From NCBI RefSeq assembly GCF_026745355.1, contig NC_079209.1, positions 26,748,263 to 26,812,262 of the forward strand: a stretch of 64,000 bases of DNA, read 5' to 3'. The position numbers were made by a program, and so were the translations under genes. This document shows, one piece after another, positions 34,857 through 45,004 of this stretch. Below the pieces are notes generated by a model. That model worked only from the letters and a program-made list of their open reading frames with translations. It was not told the origin of the DNA and searched no databases. This DNA is from Beta vulgaris subsp. vulgaris. Taxonomy: Eukaryota; Streptophyta; Magnoliopsida; Caryophyllales; Amaranthaceae. The first letter of the stretch is position 1. Each line of letters opens with the position of its first letter.

Positions 34857-35145
34857 CAGGGGTGTTCAAAAATATTCAATCCGAATTATCTGATCCGAAA
34901 ACCCGCCGATCTGATCCGAAATTTCGGATATCCGTTCCGATTTTAAGATCTCCATTTCGGATTGGATACAGATCGAAATTTTTAAAATATGTCAACGGCC
35001 CAATCCGAAAATCTAGTGACCCGATCAGAAAACCTGGTGATCCAATCTGAAAAGTTCATATATTCGAAAATTTTGGATCGCATTTCCTCCGATCCGAAAT
35101 TTTCAGATCGGATCCGATCCCATATCCGACATTCCGTAGTAACTA
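34857..35145. repeat. ATCCGAAA-rich repeat, hAT-like left end
   Basis: Starts CAGGGGTGTTCAAAAATATT, a common hAT-like MITE end, and continues with dense variants of GATCCGAAA and its inverse. No inverted right end is present, so it is truncated or decayed. The ORFs across it are by-products. Confidence 0.5.
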
Positions 35146-36097
35146 TTAGTTTGTGTCTTTTCATTAAGATATCTCCATGTATCGAGTCAAATTTTCAATG
35201 ACACTAAAGTTATGGCGGTGAATTTAAGGGTAGAATGCGATAATGCATGAGAGAATGTGAATGGGAGATAGAGATGGATACAAAGATAGAGATGGATACA
35301 AAAGTGGCTTCAAATTTTAGAGTGTCATGACATTAAAGAAAATGTATTGTTAAATAGAAATACAATACTTGAATATTTTGGTAAAAAAAGAAATTTATTA
35401 ATCTCCAACTCCTAAATAATAAATTCATATGCCTTTTTTACATTGTCAATAACACATAGATTAATAAAACTTTAAAAAGTTAATATTTTGAAATTACACA
35501 TTAAAAAACAATAGTACCAATTTCTCACAAAATAGTAGTAACAATAAGTTTTCTTTCATCATAAAAAATAAAGGTGATTAAAATTGATGAACATCAACTT
35601 TAAAACAACACCAAAATATCCACTATTTTTGTAATGAAAAAGAGTAGATAATTTTCTCCTAATTTCTTACTTCTAATAATAATTAGTTTATTTAAATAAA
35701 CCTATCATAATATTTTATTAAAGGATTATTATGGCTTGAATACGAACCCTATCGGGCTATAAAGTCAATTACTAGTTACTAGGGAGAAGAGGAGAGGGGG
35801 GGAAAGAGGACGAGAAACAAGTTTATAATAAGAATCGTATCATGCATTAAATATTAAAGATTATATCCTCTCTCATCAAAGATTCTTGAATCTAAAATCA
35901 ATTAAAACCTCATTCTTTAAACATCTTTATTGTTCGGATGTTGACTTCGAAGATACTATATGCCTTAAAAAATTATGGCAGTGGGATGAAGATGTTATGA
36001 AACGTATTAACGCTCCACATCCGAACCAAAGGTACCAAATGTGCTTCATGAATTAAGAAACCTAATGTGCCACGAGTTTCAACTACTTTGTAGTAAC
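35146..36097. other. Unassigned AT-rich stretch
   Basis: No coding signal and no paired terminal repeats. A short duplication of GATAGAGATGGATACAAA lies at 35,267-35,303. Confidence 0.3.
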
Positions 36098-37435
36098 GAT
36101 GAACATGGGTTCAGGACCCTAACTAAATCCTATTGGAGTGGATCAATTTTAGGGTTTGGGTCTAATTTTTTTTGAATTTTAAGGATCCCGGTCAAGGTGT
36201 GGTTCCAAGTGAACTTCATAAAGTTTGGGTGTGGGTCTGGGTTTGGGTCTTAATATTTTAGACCCAGATCCTAATACTCACCATACACTTGGACTCTTAA
36301 CTTATAAAATATTCTTTTAGCCTTTTGTGTTTTGAGAAAAACCATCAAATTCATCCTAAATTTTAACTTTTGTCATTTGAACCCTAAATCCTACTACCCA
36401 AATCCTAGGCCCTATATATATCATAGGCACTATTGAAAGTCAATAAATATAAATAATATTAAAAAGGATAATTTGTCAAAAGGGACCTTAGAATTTTTTG
36501 TTTTTGCGAGAAGGGACCTTAATAAAAAAAGTTGGCATTTAAAGGCCAAACAACAAAAAATATTGTGACGAAGGACCTTACCACCGGTTTCCGATGTTGA
36601 TCAATCTTTTCAGGCATTGACTTGCCTCAATTTCTAAATGACACTCCCTAACTTTATAACTGCACTCCATCTAAATACCAAAAACAGACCCAACTCCCTG
36701 TCACTTGAACTCCTTTATTTCTCCCTCTCTCTTTCTCTCTCCAAAATTTGAAAACCACCATTAATTGGTGTGCTGCTGAATATTGAAAGCCATCCAACTA
36801 ATTAATTGCAACTGGTAAGTTCACTGTACTATCCTTTATTAAAGTTTTCATCTTTAATCTCTTCATTGCACTAACACAAAACTGTTCGAAAATGGGAAAA
36901 AGCAGAGCAAGAAGCAGCAGAGCAGCGCAAGAAGGAGGAAAAGCAGAGCAAAGCAGCGTAGCAGAGCAATGGTATTTGGGGTACAAAGAAGCAGATATAA
37001 GTAAGGGAAATTAAGAGGGAAAAATTTGTCAAAGTAGGGCAAAAAAAGAGGGAAAAATTAGAATAGGAGTGCCATTTAGAAATTGAGGCAAGTCAATGCC
37101 TAAAAAGATTGGTCAACGTCGGAAACCGGTGGTAAGGTCCTTCGTCACAATATTTTTTGTTGTTTGGCCTTTAAATGCCAACTTTTTTTTTAAGGTCCCT
37201 TCTTGCAAAAACAAAAAATTCTAAGGTCCCTTTTAACAAATTATCCTATTAAAAATTGGGCAAAAATAAAGAAAATAGGCTAGACCTTGGGCCCTATAAA
37301 CCTTAAGGGTCTAGGTCTTGCTTTTCTAAACCTTTGGATTCAGAGTATGGGTCCAGCAAAAATTTTAGGTTCCAATTTTAGATTCTGAACGGACCCACCC
37401 TATACTATACATAGTATATACCCATGTCCATCCCT
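36098..37435. mobile_element. Repeat split by a MULE-MITE
   Basis: The left end GATGAACATGGGTTCAGG pairs with the right end (reverse complement GGATGGACATGGGTATA). The arms (36,098-36,456 and 37,256-37,435) are rich in GGGTCTGGG/GACCCA words. The MULE-MITE at 36,466-37,246 separates the arms. Superfamily unresolved. Confidence 0.45.
36466..37246. mobile_element. Long-TIR MULE-type MITE (781 bp)
   Basis: Starts GGATAATTTGTCAAAAGGGA and ends with its inverse; about 190 bases at each end are inverted copies (shared AAAGGCCAAACAACAAAAAA and ACCGGTTTCCGA). A perfect 9-bp TSD TATTAAAAA flanks it (36,457-36,465; 37,247-37,255). The interior is Alu-like only in being GC-richer; it has no known coding domain. 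Confidence 0.93.
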
Positions 37436-37544
37436 ACTTCTTAGTTCTTGCGTTGACAAGGATTTGAGAATTTTCACAGTTGGATACTGTAGATTTTATA
37501 TCTAGGGATATGCATGACCTAGGACCCAACCCTAACCTGATCTA

Positions 37545-37864
37545 ATTTTTCAATTTTGGGGGGAATATCAATATTCCAAATCCATCTACACTTCACTTTT
37601 TTATTCTATGATGAAACATACATTGTTCTAATAGGGCAACCCGAGCCAAAATACCCCAAACAAGCACATCAGCTTTGGGACTAGAAGAAAGAAAAATAAC
37701 GCAAACTTGCTCAATAAGAGTGTTAAAAGATAGATATCTAGCTTCATACGATCCCAACATCTGTAAGAAGTAATATAAACTATTACGTCAAGATGAAGAG
37801 TATTAGGCGGAGGTTTCGAAATTGAAAGAAGCATGTATTGGAAGAGCCAATAATCATACCAAAA
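37545..37864 (-). pseudogene. LINE ORF2 C-terminal region (fragment)
   Basis: The minus-strand reading has a LINE-type post-RT region: YDYWLFQY, LSISKPPPNT, then CWDRMKLDIYL and later WIWNIDIPPKIE, which matches the common plant LINE motif WIW---IPPK near the zinc/RNase H region. It is in line with the segment at 38,230-38,705 across the MULE-MITE and has stops, so it is a pseudogene part. Confidence 0.72.
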
Positions 37865-37865
37865 A

Positions 37866-38218
37866 GGAAAAATTGATAATAGAGGTCTGAACTTTGGGTG
37901 ATAATTTTTAAAAGGTCTGAACTATTGATTAACCTGTGTAGGTCCCAACTTTCGAGGGTCTTAACTTTTAGCGGGCTTTAGTGACTTAAAATTGGCTTAA
38001 TAGGTCATCACTTGTAAAACTTGGGACACATCAGAAGGGTTAATTGAGGGAGAGATGTAGGAACTAGGTGAAATTTTTTTAAAAATCTTCAGTTTTAAGT
38101 CATCGAGGCCCGCTAAAAGTTAAGACCCCCTAAAGTTGGGACCTACACAGGTTAATCAATAGTTCAGACCTTTTAAAAATTATCACCCAAAGTTCAGACC
38201 TCTATTATCAATTTTTCC
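37866..38218. mobile_element. Long-TIR MULE-type MITE (353 bp)
   Basis: Starts GGAAAAATTGATAATAGAGG and ends with its inverse; the ends are inverted copies for about 130 bases (GGTCTGAACT, TTAACCTGTGTAGGTCCCAA on opposite strands), leaving a short spacer. Perfect 9-bp TSD TACCAAAAA (37,857-37,865; 38,219-38,227). It interrupts the LINE C-terminal coding region. Confidence 0.94.
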
Positions 38219-38229
38219 TACCAAAAATT

Positions 38230-38711
38230 AATGTCTTCTGCATTGCCAGTTTGCCATCAAAGACCTTGGCAGAATAAATTACGAAGGCTCATGAGATTCT
38301 TTTATTTCCAAGACGCAAGATTTGAGACCTTATAATTTATAAGATTCTTATGTTTAATATATATAATTTTTTCGAACAAGCTTAACCCATAAGTTTCATT
38401 TGAAGTTCTATATCATTGATGTCAGCTTTCAGGAACCAAAGCCCGCCATAAATTTAGGGCTTACAGATCCTATCCCAACCAAAGATATTAATTCTAGAGT
38501 TAAGAGAATCCTTATTCCAAAAAATAAAATCTTGTATGTTTTATCTACATTATGAAGAATACTCTTAGGAAAATAAAAACTTTCCATTTGGAAGTGGGCT
38601 TTAGTAGCAAAATTAGATTGAATAAGAACAGTTCTCCCTACTTGAGAAAGGGAGTTCGCTTTTCATTTAGAAAGTTGACTATTTAGTTCATAAAGAACCT
38701 TCCGAAAAGTT
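38230..38711 (-). pseudogene. LINE ORF2 post-RT (thumb) region
   Basis: The minus-strand reading gives FRKVLYELNSQLS, SLSQVGRTVLIQSNFATKAH, then FYFPKSILHNVDKTYKI. This is the plant LINE region after RT (W---LS--GR--LI-SV---IP-Y-M--F-LPK-I---ID---R-F-W). Frameshifts are present. It should follow directly on the RT end, but the preceding RT segment at 38,712-39,113 lies in reverse orientation. Confidence 0.75.
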
Positions 38712-39113
38712 TTCTTTGTGACCTCTTGTGGTATCCTCCAAGACGACCCTTTGTCTCCATGCATCTTTATCTTATGTGGTGAACTGCTAGCTCGTCAATT
38801 TTTCTTAGCTAGCTCTCATCAGGATAAGCTCGTTGAAGTTTCAATTGGTAACTCTGGTGTCAGTATCATGCTTCTTAATTTTGCAGATGATTCCATGATT
38901 TTCGCTAAAGTTAATGATAAAAGTTGTTTTGCAATTAGCCCGATATTAGATAAGTATTGTTATATGTCGGGTACACTTGTTAATTATCATAAGTCAGCCT
39001 TTCAAGTATCTCCCAATGTTGCGGAAGAGAAAAGGCTAATTTTATTGGTATTTTAGGAATGAGTAAAGCCTAGAATATGGGGAGTACCTAGGATGTTCTG
39101 TTATTAGCTCGAG
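38712..39113 (+). pseudogene. LINE RT core segment, inverted in place
   Basis: The plus-strand reading gives TSCGILQDDPLSPCIFILCG, then a stretch ending LNFADDSMIFAK and YHKSAFQVSPNV. These are LINE RT motifs (GI-QGDPLSP-LF-L; FADD, with the two catalytic Asp; N--KS). The neighbouring LINE parts, 39,114-39,516 (before it in protein order) and 38,230-38,711 (after it), both read on the minus strand. The segment fills exactly the missing protein interval, so it has been flipped, not inserted from elsewhere. Confidence 0.78.
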
Positions 39114-39516
39114 GACAAGGAACACCATTGACCAAGACAGAAAAACAGGGGGAGGAGATACAAAGTTTGATCAATTCGATCCATTATGCACTAAACCCAA
39201 CTTTTTTCAAGCACCACAATAATAAAATTACATCCCAATCTATCATAAGCTTTCTCCATATCCAATTAAATAGAAATCCAACCATTCAGAACCGTCTTTT
39301 TCTTAAACGAGTGAAAAACTTCATGAATTACAATAATGTTATCTTGAATTAGCCTATCTTAAACAAAAGCCCTGTGGATAGGATGAATAATTTTACTCAT
39401 TATTATTTCCAAACGGTTGGTACTAATCTTAGAAATAATTTTATAAATAGTGGAACACAAACTTATTGGCCTATAATGATTTTTGGCACATGTTGGGTCA
39501 TCAATTGGGGATCAAA
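39114..39516 (-). pseudogene. LINE ORF2 RT finger/palm segment
   Basis: The minus-strand reading, in the frame fixed by the motifs, gives NHYRPISLCSTIYKIISKI (LINE RT, YRPISL motif), then a stretch equivalent to DMEKAYD-L-W (here degenerate, KLMIDWDV), ending CISSPCFSVLVNGVP, the motif before the GDPLSP box. Stops and frameshifts break it. It connects across the CACTA composite with HTFLDF at 45,010. Confidence 0.8.
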
Positions 39517-39529
39517 CACTAGTACAGAA

Positions 39530-39990
39530 AAGATGATTTGCGTCAGATGTGGAACCCTCATTTGCATCGGTTCCGGGTCCGACGCTACAGGTCCCGTTGC
39601 AAAGAGCACAGAAGTGATCTGCGTCGGTTTGGTGTTCGATGCAAAAATATGAGTCATTTGTGTCGCATGTTAGATAACATGTGATGCAAATGGCTTTTTT
39701 TATACGTACAAAAAAGTCATTCGCATCACATGTAACAAATGACATTTTTTTTACGTATAAAAAACGTCATGCTATTTGTGTTGCATGTAAGGTTACATGC
39801 AACACAAATAGCTTTTTTATACATGAATATAAGGCATTTGCGTCGTATGTAACCTTACATGTGACGCAATTGGCATTTTTTTAACGTATAAAAAAGTCAT
39901 TTGCTTCACATGTAAGGTTACATGCAACGCAAATAGCTTTACATAAAAAAAGCCATTTGTGTCACATATTAGGTAACATGCGAGGCAAAT
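39530..39990. repeat. CACTA subterminal repeat array, left
   Basis: About ten alternating direct and inverted copies of a word like TTTGCGTCGCATGT or its inverse ACATGCGACGCAAA, spaced about 35-65 bp. This is typical of transposase-binding subterminal arrays in CACTA elements. The several small ORFs here are by-products. Confidence 0.8.
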
Positions 39991-40049
39991 GAAAATTTTA
40001 TGATAAAAATAATAGTTTTACACTACCAATAATAGTATTACTGGTGTAG

Positions 40050-41440
40050 TACTCTCTTAATAAGCCAATAATGAGTCCAGTCCGAAGATCAACACAAACA
40101 CATACAAAATAGTTGTATGTAAATCAACTATTGAAGCTAATTAAGATAAAGTTGTGCGTTTGTACCTTATTATACAGTTACAGAATAATATGAGTCACCT
40201 CATGAACAATTGAAATACAAAATTAATAAAAACCAAATTAAATTTTGTTAAGTTTAGCATCAAAACAAAAGGAAATGAACGAGAAGGTCCAACATAACAT
40301 CACAATAGAGTAAGTGAAGTGGGAAGTGGTAACTGAGAAATTTAAGCCTGAATGTTATGCTCGTCGAAGGCCATGTAACAAAAACACCAAAACATAGTTG
40401 ACACAGACAAGCTACGAGGCATCCAACTACAGAAATCTATCTATATCATGAAGTAGATACACAAATTGAACCAAATTATTGGCATCAACTAAGTGACAAG
40501 TATCTCCCCATAGATGTAGCTTGAAAACATATACGAAAATCGCATAATCGAAAAAGAGCATTATCTTACACATCTTTTTTTCCACAGCAAGGATACCTCA
40601 CTCACAAGTAGCAGAACCACAAGCAACACTTCAATATAACATGAAACGAAAATAAAACCCAAAAAGTAAACACATCAATCATCATAGCAAATCAGCAATT
40701 AAGATAATAGAGCTAGGGGTAAGCATTGCAAACCATAAGAAATTAGCACTAAACAACACTATAAAAAAAGCAAGTCAAAGTTCAAGCTTGAAATGCAAGC
40801 AAAAAATTATACCCTCAAACTTTTTAAACATAAGAAGCCTCTTAAAAAAACTGGGATGTACATCCTAAGGCTTCACATAAAGACAACCATCACCAATAAT
40901 GAGCGTTCAAATTTCTAAGAACTAACACATCTAACCTTCGCTTTCCTAGTTGAAAACATTCTGATCAATGAACCATCCATCAACTTACTGATCTTTCTAG
41001 AGGATCTGTAGAAGTAGCGTTCATCGACGATGCAATTTGATTTGGCTAAGAAATCCAGTTCGACAAGCTGCAACTAACAGTCACGCCAGGAACTGCAAAG
41101 AGGTCACAACAAAATTAATTTTTCACTACTGAAATTATATCAATATATAATAATAAAGATAATACTTCATTAGACAAGTGATGGTTGATCACATATCCCA
41201 ACAAGTAGCATCAACAAAACAAAAAAAAGCAAAACCCTATCAAGGACAAACTAAATAAACAATGTGGTCATATGACTCGTATCTAGTAAAATGTTGCCTT
41301 CAAAGATATTGCTCCGGCTTTAATTAAAAGCTACTTTTGGCTTTATCAACCAAGTTATATATCCAAGTGATCCCCGATTTTCCTTAATAACATTATCGAA
41401 ATAGAAGAGGAAAAGATACTTGTTAATTGCTTCTTTAATA
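40050..41440. other. Unassigned interior of the CACTA composite
   Basis: AT-rich DNA with no recognised domain. No CACTA TnpA or TnpD motifs were seen on either strand. Confidence 0.3.
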
Positions 41441-41448
41441 TGCATGAC

Positions 41449-41619
41449 TGACAGAATGTAGAAGAAGGAAGAAGATTTTGACATGTATTATTAATGTGAA
41501 ACAATCTCCCTGTATATTAATAGGGAGGCACATATAAAAAGATAGGAGTACTTTCTAAAAGATAGGAATACAAGTTAGGGAAAATAATCCTAACAAATCA
41601 TGCCTAGAATATCTCAACA
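41449..41619 (-). mobile_element. Copia 3' LTR (171 bp)
   Basis: On the minus strand, a PPT-like run (TTGAGGGGGG, about 41,621-41,630) is followed by TGTTGAGATATTCTAGG and the stretch ends ATTCTGTCA (TG...CA). It directly follows the copia RNase H end. Only this LTR of the element remains. Confidence 0.65.
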
Positions 41620-41625
41620 CCCCCC

Positions 41626-41990
41626 TCAAGTTGGAGCATGGGGAGCAAAAATGCCCAACTTGGACATCAGATTATCGAATTGAGACTTGCCAAGCGCCTT
41701 GGTGAAAATGTCGGCCAACTGAGCGAAAATAGGAACATAAGATGGAGAAATCAGTACATCTTTGATGGCATCCCGAACAAAATGACAATCAACTTCAATG
41801 TGCTTGATGCGTTCATGAAACACCAGATTGTTGGCAATATGAATAGCCGACTAACTGTCGCAGAAAAGAGCAATTGCCTGAGGATGCTGAACACCAAGAC
41901 TCAAAAGAAGCCCCTTGAGCCACTTAAGCTCACAAGTAATAGCCATCATATCTCAATTATGACATTAGAATTATCTCTATCATCCAGTCA
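41626..41990 (-). pseudogene. Copia polyprotein RNase H end (fragment)
   Basis: The minus-strand reading gives CELKWLKGLLLSLGVQHPQA, IALFCDS, SAIHIANNLVFHERIKHIEV, then ADIFTKALGKSQFDNLMSKL and a stop. This is a well-kept Ty1/copia RNase H C-terminus (E--W---LL--LG; CD--SAI-IA-NPVFHERTKHIE-DCHF-RD; LAD-FTK-L). One in-frame stop (after CDS) breaks it. It is 5'-truncated and lies inside the CACTA composite. Confidence 0.88.
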
Positions 41991-42000
41991 CTGATCAAGA

Positions 42001-42230
42001 CCGAAGGAGTAAAAAGATCAGTACTCTCACACAAATACCAATAATAGAACTTTCCCTCTCACATCGATCGCCATCAGAAAATACCATATCAAAAGATGAC
42101 AATAAAAAAAAGACGACAAGCAGTGAAAATATTATAGTTGAAGCACTCACTTTTCGACATGCTTGAGCAAAATTGATTCTAGTATAAGAGAATGACCCCG
42201 ATGTTCCTGCTACAGGTTTTGAAATGCATC
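42001..42230. other. Unassigned stretch in CACTA composite
   Basis: Nothing recognisable; it may be the upstream remainder of the copia fragment, too decayed to read. Confidence 0.3.
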
Positions 42231-42234
42231 GTTA

Positions 42235-44004
42235 AAGCACAGGTCTCGACGCAGATGACCAAAAAATGATTTGTGTCGTATGCGAAAACGACACAGATTA
42301 ATTAGTTATTTGCATCGCACGTTGTATACGGTGCGACGCAGATGGCTCTCCCCAGCCCAACACAGAGCATCAGAGGGTAATGTGCGTCGCACATCGCCTA
42401 GGGTGCTACACAGATGAGTGATTTGCGTCGCACCTTGGGCTACGTACGACGCAAATTGCAATTTTTAAAAAAAAAATTAATTTTGTGAACTAGGAATGAG
42501 GTTGTTGCAAACGCAATAAAGATTTTGGTTTCTTCACAAAAATATCATAGATTTGTAATAATAAATTACAGAAAATAAAGAAAAAGAGAAAATTACATAA
42601 AAAAGAATACATAAATTACAGAAAATCAATTAAATAAAATTACAGAAAATCAAATTGTTTACAACTCCACAACAATTATATTTGTTCCATTTATTGCTTC
42701 AATTAAAAATTGTATACATATTTGCTTAAATCAAAATTAAATAATCAAACATCATCTCTATATTTGATCCTCCACGTCATCAGCTTCGGCATTTGATGAA
42801 GAATTCTCCTTCATTTTAGTTTCAGGTACTTCAGCACATCAAAGTATCAACGCAAGATCTAGGAGTGAACTGAAAAAAACTAAAAAAAACCCAGAATAAA
42901 CAGATATACAAAATCTGTAAAAAAACCCCAAATTCAGACAAAGAAAAAATCGAAGCAAACCAACATCATAAAAACTCAAACAAAAGCCAAAAAAAATTCA
43001 CTCACCAGATCTGGGAGTGAGATGAAAGAACGAAATCAAAATCAAAACTGACGAATCCATCACAAAATCAAAACCGACGAATCCATCAGATCCAGAAATA
43101 CAAACCACAAGATCAAAACCGACGAATCGAATCAAATTAAAAGTGTGCCCTAAAAAATAAACGAAATAAAACGAGAAAAAATAAACTAAAAAACAAGGAA
43201 ATACAATTGTAGTAATGAAGAAATCGTATTCTGAAGGATTAGATTTCGAAGAAACTAAAAAACGAGAAAAAAAGAGGGAGCGTACCTTGATGTTGACTAG
43301 ATTTCAAAAACCGCCATTGAAGGATTCATTGAGAACGGCAAAACACCACGAAATTGTTGTTTGTTGTTCGTTTTTCGTAGTACAGGAGCGGCGCGACAGT
43401 TTTGTTGCTTTTAGGGTCTGAGGGTGAGGGTGAGGGTGAGAGAGAGAGAGAGGGTTTGAGAGTGAGAGAGATGGTGCGGCGGTATTGATGCTTTTAGGGT
43501 TTGAGGGTGAGAGAGAGAGATGGGGGGTTTGAGAGTGAGAGAGAAAGGCGATGTTCGCCGGAGAGAGAGAGAGAGAGAGATAGAGAGATGGAGAGAGTTT
43601 GAGTGTAAGAGAGAGACGCGAGAGGGAGAGAGAATGAGGCTAGAGTTTTTTTGGGTTTGAGGGTGATAGACGTGTTTAAGAGGCGCAAGGGGGGATTTTG
43701 GGCTGATCTGCGTCGGATGGGCCAAGGGGTCCGACGCAGATAAGCCTTTTGCAACACACTTTAGTAAAGTGCGACGCAGATATGGCTTAACGATGTGTGT
43801 CGGATAGGCTTCAATGTCCGACACACATGAGCTATATGCGTCACACATCGATAGTGTACGACTCATATAGCTCCTATCTGGTGCTTATGCAAGGATGTTT
43901 TGCGTCGCACTCTTAATAGCATGCGACGCAAATTATGTTTTTGCGTCGTTTTGCCTTTCATGCAACGCAAATGGAGCAACGCGAATCGTCCTTTCTCTAC
44001 TAGT
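42235..44004. mobile_element. Second CACTA unit inside the composite
   Basis: Subterminal arrays (GCGTCGCAC and inverse) at 42,235-42,460 and 43,700-43,990 bracket a non-coding body. The right end CTACTAGTG at about 43,996-44,004 (reverse complement CACTAGTAGAGAAAGGACG) is closer to the composite's left end (CACTAGTACAGAAAAGATG) than the composite's own right end is. A left CACTA terminus at 42,235 was not found, so the unit may be an end-recombined part of the outer element. Confidence 0.45.
43430..43665. repeat. GA-rich low-complexity tract
   Basis: Runs of GAGAGA, GAGGGT and GAGTGAGAGAGA across about 230 bases within the CACTA composite. The Ser/Leu-rich minus-strand ORFs over it are by-products. 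Confidence 0.8.
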
Positions 44005-44009
44005 GGGTT

Positions 44010-44740
44010 TTTTCAGAAAAGTTTCATACTTCTAAATTGAGTAAAAAAACTCACATAGTGTTAATAAACTGTGTGAATGATTATCACCAAAGAACTAAAT
44101 CAAAAGACACAATTCGCTGAAATTCAATTACTTCCACAATAAACGGCCAAAAGTCACATCCAAATCCATCATTATTGCGTAAACAATCAAAATATGGAAG
44201 AATTCGACATTTTTCTCACTAAATATATTGCTTACAACACAATTGACACTTTAATTTACAATAATTCAACCAAATCAACCACAAAATCATATAATCATCC
44301 ACAAAATTCAAAATTTTACAACAAAAATACGAAGCAGAAAATTACCTATACGAAGATCTAGGTGTATAATTGATATCTTCACCTTTGAGTTATCCTTGTT
44401 CTCCATCTTCGTCAACCACAGACAACACTGAAAACCAGTGAACGAGAGGAGAGGGAGCGCCGGTGGTTGTGCTTCTCTGCAAAGAAAGGATAGGGAGCGG
44501 GAAACTTGCCGGACAGCAGCGAAAATGGAGCGAGAGTGTATTCGACGGAGAGCACCAGATTCGCCACCGATAGCTGCCGGAGAAGTCGACGGACATTAGT
44601 AGATTCGCCTGAGACGTGCCAGTGTTAGGGCCGACAGTAGAGGGTTCCACGAATTCGCATGAGAGAGAGAGGAGTGCGAGTGAGAGAGGGTTTAATGTTT
44701 AGTGGGGCTAGGGATCCCCAAAAACTGAACCAAAAACTGT
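44010..44740. other. Unassigned stretch near CACTA right end
   Basis: No recognised domain. The minus ORF at 44,390-44,650 (86 residues) has no motif I know. It might be a leader or exon captured by the element. Confidence 0.25.
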
Positions 44741-45004
44741 TCAACGCACATGCTTGTATCCGAAGCTTTTGCGTCCTGGCCTGAGGGTCCGACGTATATG
44801 TGCGGATCTAAAAACCAAATGTGTGTCACATGTGCGTCGGCTATCAAAGACCATGCAACGCAAATGCTTATCCCATGCATTTGCTTAGGGGATTTGCATG
44901 AGATCTTAATAGTATCCGATGCAAATTGACAATTTGCGTAAGTTCTTAGAGGGTGCGACGCAATTAAGCGGACATAAATTGGAAATTTTATACTAGTGAA
45001 ATCT

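Larger units (their letters stand above)
39517..44998. mobile_element. CACTA composite inserted in LINE (5.48 kb)
   Basis: The left end CACTAGTACAGAAAAGATG and right end TATACTAGTG lie between 3-bp AAA repeats (39,514-39,516; 44,999-45,001). Removing it with one AAA copy restores LINE coding: HTFLD directly followed by LIPN (minus strand). Subterminal arrays built on TTTGCGTCGCATG and its inverse occur at 39,530-39,990, 42,235-42,460, 43,700-43,990 and 44,740-44,990. A second right terminus, TACTAGTG, lies at about 43,997-44,004, so two CACTA copies or ends are involved. No CACTA transposase was found; a copia fragment is inside. Confidence 0.85.

Noticed and set aside
38712..39113. Separate plus-strand LINE insertion
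   Set aside because: No TSD or poly(A) tail, and the segment fills exactly the protein interval missing from the minus-strand LINE; inversion is simpler, though not proved.
39512..39884. Overlapping small ORFs on both strands near 39.6 kb
   Set aside because: They come from inverted subterminal repeats of the CACTA element and mirror each other.
43411..43866. Ser/Leu-rich 151-residue minus ORF
   Set aside because: Produced by a GA-rich low-complexity tract and CACTA subterminal repeats.
40050..44740. CACTA transposase (TnpD-type) in the composite
   Set aside because: No DDE/D signature or conserved TnpD/TnpA stretches could be read on either strand.
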